Source: Jimgerdemannia flammicorona
Lineage: Eukaryota > Mucoromycota > Endogonomycetes > Endogonales > Endogonaceae
Assembly: GCA_003990745.1 (NCBI GenBank)
Contig: RBNI01003129.1
Coordinates: 1-16,604, forward strand
Length of the DNA stretch: 16,604 nucleotides
Direction: 5' to 3'
Shown here: positions 8,314-15,960 of the stretch, piece by piece
Layout of the letters: the number at the start of each line of letters is the position of its first letter
Numbering within the stretch: position 1 is the stretch's first letter
The notes under the pieces: generated by a model
The model's input: only the letters and a program-made list of their open reading frames with translations
What the model was told of the DNA's origin: nothing
Databases searched by the model: none
Made by a program: the position numbers and the translations under genes

Positions 8314-10234
8314 CTAGTATTCCATGCTCATCTCATCTCCAGCCAGATCCAATTGCTGCTCTGCTTCTAGGTCACTTTCCACTACAGCCTGAGCATCTAA
8401 TGTCTCCAAGATCTCTTGACCTTCTGCCCCATCCACCACCTCCATCTCTGCCTGATAATCTGTGCAGACCACTATCCACTTATCCAAGTCCTTCCTCAAA
8501 TTCCACAAGTATACTACTCAGTCATTCACAATCTCTCGAAGTTCCTCCTCCTGCTGATCATCCACTTAATATGTGACTGATTCCAAGAGTACTGCCAGAA
8601 TCTCATTCCTAATCTTCCTTGGTACCTCCTCACCATGGAGGATTTCCTCCCAGTAACTATCTTCCATAACCTGGAAGTCCTCTCCCCCCAACTCCTCTGC
8701 TGCCACCCCCTCCAGTATCTTCTACAGCCACTTCTTCTCATTCACTGCTTCTGTGATACCCTGGGCGACCCTCTCAACTCCCATCACTGGGTCCACCAGA
8801 GCACTCCTCCTCACTGATTCATCCCACTCCTCCTCAAGGTACATCTAGCAATTCCTCCTCACCCCTGGCTCCACCTGGAATGCTATACTAAGGTTGTACT
8901 CCCTCTCTCATTTCCATATCCACCTCTATGCCACCCTGTCCCTCCTTACTCAGTCCTTCCTGGGCCCCACCTTGGGTTGTCCTTTGCTCCCCAGCCCAGG
9001 CACTCTCCCACAGTCCTGCACTACCTTCTTCTGTACCACTGCCAGCCCCACTGCCTCCCAACTTCTCCAGCAGCTCCTTCTGGATTTACCTTCCCTGCAT
9101 TTTCTCACAGGTTGTCTGGTCTATTCTGATCCTCTTGCCATTCACCAATTCCACCACCATCTTGGCTTCATACTCCTTCTAAGCCAATCGCCTCCTCTCA
9201 ACTGCTCCTGCAAGGTCCTCAAGAGCCTCCAGCAAATCCTCCTCCTCTTCTTGCATCCCTTTCACCTGTGAGACCTTGCACTCCACCAGACCTTACTTAA
9301 GAGTTGCCAGCCAGTCTCTCGTCTTCCCTGTGTTCTCCTTTCCAGCCAGCCTCACCCAGATGTCAATGTCTCCAGTCCAAAGCTCAGTATCTTCCCAGAC
9401 TCTGAACCTAATGTCCACTATTTCCCCATACTCCTTGACCACTTCTACAATCAACTCTCTGGCCCTCTCCCTCAACACCATAGGAAGATTCAGCACTATC
9501 AACTACACCACCTGAGGGTCCCAGTGCATGCACCTGGCCATAGAGATTACTACTCCACCCACCATTACCCCCTTCTCCATGGCTGCCAACAATAACTCCT
9601 CTTCCTCAAACCTGACCTCAATCTCTTTCTTCCCCTTCAAGAACTTCACTGATGCTGCCCCCTTTGCCTCCTGTGCTACCAGCCCCAAGATCATCCTCAT
9701 AGTTACTACTAAGCCCCAGAAATACAGTGTGATGGCGAATTCTGACCTTGATTTCTTGAGCAATGGTGCCGCCACCAAACCCATCACACCATCTGCCAGG
9801 TCCCCGGGCCTTATGCCCCCCCCCTGTCCTGAACTGCCAACTACCATCACATCTGGATTTTTTTCCAGATCTCCAGTCACTGCTCTATCAGTAGTCACAT
9901 CTCCAGCCCCTACTTCCCCCCCTCCCCTACTGGCCAACTCTCCCAAGGGGGCCCCTCCCTGTCTTCCAACAGTGGCCATTGAAGACTTCTTTAGGCCCAA
10001 CCAACTATCCAGCCCAGATGCCATTCTCCCCATCTTAACCTTGTCTGCAAAGGTCATTCTCTCCCCTCCTTGTTGCCTCAATCCACTCCTTCCTCTGCCT
10101 CCAGTGCCATGGCCCACCATAGAAGACCCCAGCATTCCCAAACCATCACCGCTCCTCCTTTCTATATGCTGCAAGTCAAAGGCACTACTGCCCCCCTGGC
10201 CAACACACTCACTAGTATGATCATTGCTATTCAT
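8314..10234 (-). pseudogene. LINE-A ORF1 (nucleic-acid-binding, gag-like), decayed
   Basis: The ATG at 10234-10232 opens a frame of 243 codons, interrupted by a single TAG at 9505-9503 and then open to 9293 in the same frame. It stays mostly readable to about 9000 and, after a frameshift, to a stop at 8314. Full length would be about 640 residues. The N-terminal third is Gly/Ser-rich and low complexity. Residues of about 180-310 alternate strand- and helix-like segments (WTGDIDIWVRL, ELIVEVVKEYGEIVDIRF), resembling an RRM-like fold; this is a structural guess. The C-terminal part is very acidic (EMEVVDGAEGQEILETLDAQ). I see no CCHC knuckle. Stop-to-ATG spacing to ORF2 is about 30 bp. Confidence 0.7.
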
Positions 10235-10315
10235 ATTATTAGTTGCCTTTTGCTAAAAACATTGTCAAGAGTATTGTCTGAGTCTTGTGTCACCTGAATG
10301 TTACTGGTGAAAGGT

Positions 10316-10331
10316 GAATTGGTATTGTAGT
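10316..10331. repeat. Target-site duplication of LINE-A, 5'-end copy
   Basis: GAATTGGTATTGTAGT matches 4521-4536 with one A/G difference. It marks the 5' end of LINE-A at 10315 and hence a leader of only 81 nt before the ORF1 ATG. Confidence 0.9.
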
Positions 10332-11134
10332 CATGTAGTTCTTAAGTTCCTTGAAGGCTAGTTCTTATAGTTCCTTTTATTTATATAGTACTTCTTTCTT
10401 GAAAAGAGTTTGAATCAGGGCAATGATTTGGGCAACATCCTTAATGAATCTTTTATAATAGAACACTAATATCAAGAATGATAGTGTTTTCTTTGAGGTC
10501 TTAGGTACTGGCCAATTGTTGATCTTTTCTGTTTTTTTTGAGTATATAGGATTTTCTTTTTTCAAAACTATGAATCTAAGGAATTCAAGTTTCTGTTTTC
10601 TAAAATAATATTTCTTAGCATTGAGTCTTAGATAATTCTTATAGATTAGCTTAGAGAATTCTTCTAGGTAATATAGATATTCTTCAAAATTTGCTAAATA
10701 GATATTAAAATCATTTATATATAAAATCAGGCAGTGATGAATCAGTGGGTCATAGACTGAGTTCATAATTCTTTGAAAGGTAGGGAGGTATATTATAAAG
10801 TCTAAAGGATATTTGGAGGTACTTAAACAGTTTTTCTAGGATAAGAAAAGCTGTCTTCAGAATGTCTTTGAGATTCATAAAGATCTCATAGAATTCTGTC
10901 AAAAGGTCTATATAGCTAAAGTATGTGGCATCTTGTAACTGGTCCAAAAGGTCATCAATTCTAGGCAAGGGATGAGTATCTTTTTCAGTAACTAAGTTGA
11001 GCTTCCTGTATTCTATGCAGAGTCTTCATCTCTCTTTCTTTAGTATAATAAGTATAGAGCTGGCCCAAGGGCAAGTAGAGGATTAGGTGACTCTATTTTT
11101 AAGAGTTCTTGAATATATTCCTTTTCAAATACCA
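10332..11134 (-). pseudogene. Ty3/gypsy reverse transcriptase, palm/thumb part, with start of RNase H
   Basis: The minus strand from 11126 gives KEYIQELLKN, SSTCPWASS and an ILKKERD stretch. Then come HPLPRIDDLLDQLQDATYFS and IDLLTEF (family KIDLRSGY), KTAF, PTFQRIMNSVYDP, the catalytic box LYINDFNIYLA (family YLDD; the first catalytic Asp is Asn), LNAKKYYF, LEFLRFIV (family FLGHIV), KINNWPVPK, and YYKRFIKDVAQI. It ends with LFKKEVLYK and, after two stops, ELAFKELKNYMTTIPI, which continues across LINE-A at 4520. Order and spacing are those of Ty3/gypsy RT. The longest open pieces are 129 and 72 codons. Confidence 0.9.
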
Positions 11135-11240
11135 TTTTTTTTTTTTTTTGAATGGTGTCACTTGGACTCCTTTCTTTATTAATATAGCTATCTATCCTAT
11201 ATATAATACACTAAGCCTACCTCTATCCAATCCCCCTAGG

Positions 11241-11264
11241 CCCCCCCCCCCCCCCCCCCCCCCC
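11241..11264. repeat. Run of 24 C (G24 on the LINE-B strand)
   Basis: An uninterrupted poly(C) run within the 3' part of LINE-B, flanked by further C-rich sequence. LINE-A and LINE-C lack a matching run of this length at their corresponding 3' ends. It may be an expanded G-tract of the element's 3' region or partly a sequencing/assembly artefact. Confidence 0.9.
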
Positions 11265-11653
11265 TCCCTACCCCCTTGATTAAAGACTACTAGGCCATTA
11301 ATCACCTCCACCTGCCCACCACTCTGTCCACAAATCTCTTCCACCAGATGGCAGCAATGCCCACCCTGGAGACCCCATCTAACCCACTACTCTGTTAGTA
11401 TGTCTCCCACCAACCCCTCCCATGTTAACAACCTCTTCTGCAGACCTTACTATTGCCCCTCCTCAAAAACAAAGAGCCAATGTCCAGCTAGCCCTACTTA
11501 TACAGCTAAAACCCACTCTACAGTGAGCCATTCATTGTCTACCCTACCTACTAACCTAGTTCTCAAATCTTCCCAGCAACCTCTCTCCCCCTCTGGTCTC
11601 CTCTTTACCTCTAGCTGGTCTCCTACTACTATCCAAAAGTCCCCCAGAACCTC

Positions 11654-11725
11654 ACACTCTCTCAGTCAATGTTCTGGCATCTGCACAAATCCCCCAACTT
11701 ATCTGACATTGTAGCATGCTTCACA
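11654..11725 (-). other. CCHC zinc-finger motif preserved in LINE-B
   Basis: The minus strand reads C-E-A-C (Cys codons at 11725-11723 and 11716-11714), 14 codons, His (11671-11669), 4 codons, Cys (11656-11654). Two stops interrupt the spacer codons. This is the only one of the three copies with all four ligands, so it defines the family motif C-x2-C-x14-H-x4-C. Confidence 0.65.
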
Positions 11726-12298
11726 TTCCAGTAGGCCACTATCTACCAGATACCCAGTACAGAAATTCAATATGACATTCCTCCATAGTATCCACCACCA
11801 TACTACTCAGTACTTGGGAGGAATCCACCTCCACACCTCAGTACTCCATGTCCAGACTTCTGTCCAATCCCAGTCCTTGCCAATCCTCACTGATTGCCAA
11901 CTGCTAGGTCAAAGATCCTGAACAAGTCCCCTCTGATACTCTACTCCATCACTAATATCAAATTCAATAAGAGAGTGCCCTTCAGAAGTAATCTGTTCCA
12001 TCTCCATATAGCTGGTCCCTACAGTATCTCTCCTTCATTGCTATACTAGTGCAAGCCAATATGGTGTACTCCATCTGCTACCCCCCACTAGAAGCCTTTA
12101 TACTATAGCTGATGGCTTCCACCCAGGTCTACTAGAGAAAGCAAATCCCCCAAGGACCCTCTTGGGGAAAATCTCATCCTACATCTTCTGCATTAACGAC
12201 ACACATCTCCCTCTCCTTAGTTCCACAGCCCACTTCACCACCAAGCTCTCAGGTAGTGCAGCCTCTTAGGAAAGTCCACCAGTTCTAGCCCCTCTTTG

Positions 12299-12394
12299 AA
12301 ATATCTTTATGTAATGGAGTATTCTATAAGACTTTTACCAGATGGGTATTGCATTTTCTATATTTATACTAGAGTGATATAATGGATTATATAG
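12299..12394 (-). pseudogene. Island of gypsy RT N-terminal coding sequence between LINE-B and LINE-C
   Basis: The minus strand gives LYNPLYHSSINIENAIPIW then KSYRILHYIKIF after a stop. This fits the Ty3/gypsy segment just before RT that reads roughly H.I.TGDA.PI.QRPYRI. It joins upstream to the ITDYGNLL segment at 13096-13140 and downstream to FEKEYIQELL at 11126. Finding it proves that the two flanking LINEs are separate insertions and not one inverted element. Confidence 0.7.
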
Positions 12395-12401
12395 TAGATT
12401 G

Positions 12402-13095
12402 TAGAGCAAGCAGATGGCAAGATGGATTTTCCCCAAGTTTTGGATAATATGGTGGAGGCTTTTACAGCATAATGTGATGTTTAACTATTGGTCAGGACAT
12501 TTAATAGAAGAGAGTGTCTTGGAGTATGAGGAGTGCCTTAATGTTGGACAGGAGGGTAGAGTGGTGTAGACTCCTGAGTATTGGCTGGTAGAGTATAAGG
12601 TAATGGGAGACTTTTTGAGAGTAATTGAAGGTCAGATAGGGGTATATACATCTGGACTGGTGGTGAAGAAGAGGTGGGGTGATCTCTGGAGGAGGCTGGG
12701 GGGTGGGATTGATAATGGTGGTTAACTATTAGATAGACTCTGGCTATCTGAGTTGAGCTTGCCAGATATTGACTGTATGTATTTGAGAATAGTAAGTAGT
12801 TGACACTTGGATTGTGGGTTATAAGATAGAAATGGTTAATGCTGGACCTTTTGAATAGTTGGTGATAAAAGTAGAGATCTGGAGGGAAACTCTATAAGAG
12901 ACTTGTAGAGAAGATTTATAGGTAGAGTGGGGGGAGGATTGGAGTGGCAGAAGGGATGGTGACTTTCTGGAGAGATAGAGAGAGGGGGGGAGAAGCTCCT
13001 TGTAGGATTGAGTGAGGGGTATATCTATATTAGTATAATATAAACTAGTTGGTAATAAATTAGAAGTCTCAGAGACAATAAAAAAAAAAAAAAAA
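12402..13095 (+). mobile_element. LINE-C: 5'-truncated LINE on the plus strand
   Basis: The plus strand encodes PKFWIIWWRLL and EYEECLNVGQEG, closely matching LINE-A ORF2 near its C-terminus. It ends with AATAAATTAGAAGTCTCAG, the family 3' end (signal 13054-13059), and 16 A (13080-13095). A likely target-site duplication is ATAGTAGATTG (12391-12401) and ATAGTAAATTG (13095-13105), 10 of 11 with an A/G difference. About 690 bp remain. In its zinc-finger region the first Cys, the His and the last Cys are all Tyr (TAT). Confidence 0.8.
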
Positions 13096-13200
13096 TAGTA
13101 AATTGCCATAGTCAGTGATGAAGATATCTTGATATTTATAAAGGAGTTTAACTAGTTATTATTATTACTGAGATATTAATTCTTCTCCAATATTAGTAAA
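13096..13200 (-). pseudogene. Ty3/gypsy pol segment just before the RT domain
   Basis: The minus strand reads LLYKYQDIFITDYGNLL, matching the family's L...Y.D.F..D...LP lead-in to RT. It breaks at the LINE-C insertion and continues at 12394. The about 380 bp further up (13200-13600) link it to the dUTPase domain; I see no additional motif there. Confidence 0.6.
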
Positions 13201-13919
13201 AGATTTTACTTTCTCTGGGGCCTTTTCTTTCTTCTGAGATCTTTTGCTCTTTTTTGATAAATTTAGCTTATAAACTTCTCTGTAAATTTAGTTAGGATAG
13301 GGTACTAAATATCCAATAATAGTTCCTTTCAGCAAGATGATACTTTCTCAGCTCTGATTGATTGTCTAGAAGTATATAGAGTTCATCTTATTGAGAAATA
13401 TATTTCTCTCAATATCTAGATTCTTAATATCTTCATTGGGTTCAAAGAAGAGGTTGCTTTAGTTAGGTGGTATAAAGATTTAGAAAATAACTTGCACTTC
13501 TGATTCCAAGATGAGGTTTTTGTATAATTTGACTGATTGATAATATACTTGCTGAGGGGATATCTTTCTTGAAATGATTGACTTAGAGGAGATGTACTTT
13601 CTTCTTATCTGAGCTTTCAAATTCTTCAGTTTATCTTATTCATTCCATCAGCTTGAAGACTTCTTATAATTGAGGAATCTTGACTTCTATGAAGATTACT
13701 TATATAATCTTTTGCTCTCTAAGGATTCAGTACTCTTCTATACTACTATTTTTTAAGATAACCTTGATTTTATCTGTATATCTGGGGTCTATAGTTTCTC
13801 CTTCTATAGTTATTTCTTGGTCTAGACCTTGAGGTCAGCTAGATATAAGTTTCTTTAGGTAACTATATGACTAGTCTTGTTCTAAACACTACTGTTCTTC
13901 CAGGCTAGATAGATTCATT

Positions 13920-13927
13920 CTCCAGAC
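13920..13927. repeat. Target-site duplication of the MITE, left copy
   Basis: CTCCAGAC is repeated exactly at 14250-14257. It fits the hAT target consensus NTNNNNAN (T at position 2, A at position 7). Confidence 0.85.
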
Positions 13928-14249
13928 TAGAGATTCCAGATGACTGACCATATGGCTAATGACTGGTCAGGGTGGCTTGGCCTTAAATTTACAGTCAACT
14001 AGTCAAGTGGCTTAGCCTTAAATTTAGTCTGGCCAGCTAGTCAATCTATAAACTTAAGACTGAGTTACTCTATCTTAGCCTTAAATTTATAGCCAACTAG
14101 TCAAGTAGTATTTATGGACATTTTATTTAATTTGGAAAATTTGGAAATCAAAACAGCTAAATAAGGTCTAGCTACTTGACTAACTAGCCAATTTATAAAT
14201 TTAAGGCTAACCAGTCATTGACTATATGGCCAGCTATCTGAGATCTCTA
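13928..14249. mobile_element. 322-bp hAT-type MITE
   Basis: The ends are terminal inverted repeats starting TAGAGAT: over the first 40 bases 32 match, and all eight differences are transitions. It is bounded by an exact 8-bp duplication, the hAT hallmark. Inside are repeated subterminal motifs: CCTTAAATTTA at 13981-13991, 14016-14026 and 14079-14089, and inverted at 14196-14206, plus ACTAGTCAAGT-like units (about 13998, 14095, inverted about 14172), which resemble transposase-binding repeats. It encodes no protein and would need a transposase from elsewhere. It lies within the gypsy dUTPase domain. Confidence 0.85.
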
Positions 14250-14257
14250 CTCCAGAC
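14250..14257. repeat. Target-site duplication of the MITE, right copy
   Basis: CTCCAGAC, identical to 13920-13927. Dropping the MITE and one copy keeps the dUTPase frame continuous (GYDLLCLE then NESI). Confidence 0.85.
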
Positions 14258-14315
14258 ATAAGAGGTCATACCCTATATCTTCCTGATGAGCTTTAGTTGG
14301 GAGTTTGACCTTGGG

Positions 14316-15649
14316 ATATAGCAAGACATACTGGGAAATATTCTTACTAAGTTCAGATTGTTCTTGGGCTGAGACTCTATTGGAAGTAAGCTATCAAACT
14401 CTAAGATTGAGGTATGGCTATCTAGCTCCAGTAGAGGGATCTTAAAGATAATTGATTTCTCTTTTTCCTGTAGGATCTAGGGCTTCTATAAAGTTGGTAG
14501 TATCTTCTATCCATCTTTAGTGAGTTGTATGTCTGATGAGAGTTAGAATGTTTTCTTTTCTTAAGAACCTTTCTCTTTGGTTTCTTGGTCTGACTTTTCC
14601 GATCTGAGTGCTATTGTCTCCTCTTTTCAATATATGGATTATAATATTCTGGCTAAGATAAATCTTCTGATGTCAGCAGTCTCAGTAGTTAGGTGTCTTC
14701 TTTGATTACAATATTCTATTACTTGAAAATACTGTTCTTAGTTAATAATCTCTTTTATTTTGAGAATTGGTATCCATTCTGATTATAGGTTAGGGAAAGT
14801 ATGGCTAAGGGCTTTACTTCTATTCAGGTGAAGAGGATTTATTCCCTAGCTCAGCTTTTTAACATTATAGTAGTTTCTTAGAAGATAGTTATCTGAACAA
14901 TTATAACTAGGGCTTCAGATCTATGGGATCTCTATCTGTCTTATTGATTAAGTAGATGATACTGATAATAGTAGTCTCAGAGAGAGTGGAAGATCATTTG
15001 GTGCTGGTATCTTCCTAACCAAAAAGCTCTTTCTTGATGTATTTCTTATCTTTGGATGATAGTAACTATGCTTAGTCTTTCTTTAGTATTCCAAGAATCA
15101 TTATCTTCTAGTAGTATCTAGCAGAGATTATCTCAGGAGATGAGTTTGAAGAGCTCTTTCTGCTCAGAAATCTCTTGTTCAGAGGTTTCTTCTTCAGATA
15201 CTTCTTGATCTCAAATTGCTTATACATACCTCTGTAACTTCAGTTGTTGGAGATTTCAGAACATAGTTGTATTTCTTCTTCTTTTTTCCTATACTTAGAA
15301 CAGACTGTATCAGGTGAAGTTCTTGTCTCAATGATCTTAGAGGAGTGATTGGGATACTTATATCTTTTGAGATAGGTGGATTTTCTTTAGTTTATCTTAG
15401 AATGACTCCAATTATAATAGAGATAGTATTTTTGATCCATATATTATCTTCTGGTCTATCATCTACTAGGTTGATTTATAGACTGATTCTCTGATTATTT
15501 CTATCTTCAGATTTCTCTTCTTCTTCAGTAGTAGATTCTTCACTGCTTCTTAGATAGTAACCTTCTTCTTCTTTTTCAATTGCTTATAGCTAATTACCTT
15601 AACTCTATACTTCTTTCATCAGTAGTCAAATTTGGATAGTTGTTGACTG
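14316..15649 (-). pseudogene. Gypsy pol segment between protease and dUTPase (no recognised catalytic domain)
   Basis: Minus-strand translations give readable but stop-broken protein. A Lys/Glu-rich stretch lies at about 15600-15480 (EESTTEEEEKSEDR). Another piece contains KPLAILSLTYNQNGYQF (about 14810). Near 14640-14340 is IEALDPTGKREINYL followed by LTSNRVSAQEQSELSK, leading directly into the dUTPase. The 14840-14640 part resembles the inter-domain segment common in Ty3/gypsy polyproteins. About 450 codons between protease and dUTPase is long for the family. I assign no function. Confidence 0.5.
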
Positions 15650-15960
15650 ATATCAACAACTGCATTTATTTCTCATTCAGTTAGTACCAAGGATTATATT
15701 ATAAGAGACAGCTTTAGTGATAATAGCTTTTGGGATAGAGAACTGAATATGTCCAAGAGAGATAGTGATGTTTCATACTTCTCCAAGAGGTTGAGTTCAG
15801 GCTCCATCTGCTACTATGATGCTGAGATTAGATGGTCCATCAATGGGTCATTAGAGGGTGTCTAAAAATTATTTAGTAATGATACAGATAGCTACTCCTA
15901 TATCAATAAGGATTTTTGCCTTTTGTTCTCTAATATCACTATACAGATATATTATAACAT
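15650..15960 (-). pseudogene. Ty3/gypsy aspartic protease (retropepsin), inactive
   Basis: Retropepsin cuts the Gag-Pol polyprotein. The minus strand gives KAKILIDIGVAICIITK, where the catalytic D-T/S-G is D-I-G (codons at 15904-15896; an ACA-to-ATA change would explain it). It continues with LSIIVADGA-TQPLGEV, ITISLGHIQFSIPKAI and SYNIILGTN (about 15700-15679), matching the flap and the hydrophobic ILG(T/S)D/N element of the family. Length of about 100 codons is normal. Stops lie inside the domain. Confidence 0.8.

Larger units (their letters stand above)
4536..10315 (-). mobile_element. LINE-A: near full-length non-LTR retrotransposon (about 5.8 kb)
   Basis: The element reads on the minus strand: a short 5' leader (10315-10235), ORF1, ORF2 with apurinic-type endonuclease, reverse transcriptase and a C-terminal zinc finger, an AATAAA signal and a 34-nt poly(A) tail. 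A 16-bp target-site duplication brackets it exactly, so the 5' end is defined and the copy is full length. It sits in the RT/RNase H part of the gypsy element. Its coding strand is G-rich and C-poor; the proline-rich open frames on the plus strand over this region are antisense shadows. Both ORFs carry stops and at least one frameshift each, so it cannot move on its own. Confidence 0.92.
11135..12298 (-). mobile_element. LINE-B: 5'-truncated LINE of the same family as LINE-A
   Basis: A 15-T run (11135-11149) is the poly(A) tail on the minus strand. The adjoining AGTCCAAGT and AATAAA (11175-11180) match the LINE-A 3' end. The body matches the last 1.1-1.2 kb of LINE-A, including PPKY-VVWW and the finger region, up to AAAGTCCACCA near 12270 (LINE-A about 5690). 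Possible target-site duplications are AAATACCATT (11127-11136) and AAATATCTTT (12299-12308), 8 of 10 matching. It entered the gypsy RT coding region between HYIKIF and FEKEYIQELL. The plus-strand open frame at 11400-11714 is an antisense shadow. Confidence 0.8.
13600..14315 (-). pseudogene. dUTPase domain inside the Ty3/gypsy pol, split by a MITE
   Basis: dUTPase converts dUTP to dUMP, keeping uracil out of DNA made by reverse transcriptase. All five conserved motifs of the trimeric family appear in order. Motif 1: KVKLPTKAHQEDIGYDLLCL (14312 on; family P.RG...AGYDL). After the MITE come PGRTVVFRTRLVI and LPKETYI, then motif 2 TSRSGL (about 13827, at a one-base frameshift). Motif 3: GETIDPRYTDKIKVILKNSS (family G.IDPDYRGEI.V). 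Motif 4: ILREQKII-VIF (family .KGDRIAQLI). Motif 5: TEEFESSD (13632-13607; family RGTGGFGS, with Gly codons now Glu). Without the MITE it is about 126 codons, the usual length. Stops and Gly-to-Glu changes make it inactive. It lies between protease and RT of the same element. Confidence 0.85.

Noticed and set aside
9528..10220. 230-codon plus-strand open frame, proline/threonine-rich
   Set aside because: It lies exactly opposite LINE-A ORF1, and its composition is the antisense image of a G-rich coding strand. No start context or family match.
11135..13095. A single LINE with a 5' inversion (twin priming)
   Set aside because: Twin priming leaves one poly(A) tail. Here there are two tails at opposite outer ends and gypsy sequence in between.
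12819..13109. 96-codon minus-strand frame beginning with a phenylalanine run
   Set aside because: The phenylalanines come from the LINE-C poly(A) tail read backwards; the rest is antisense to LINE-C.
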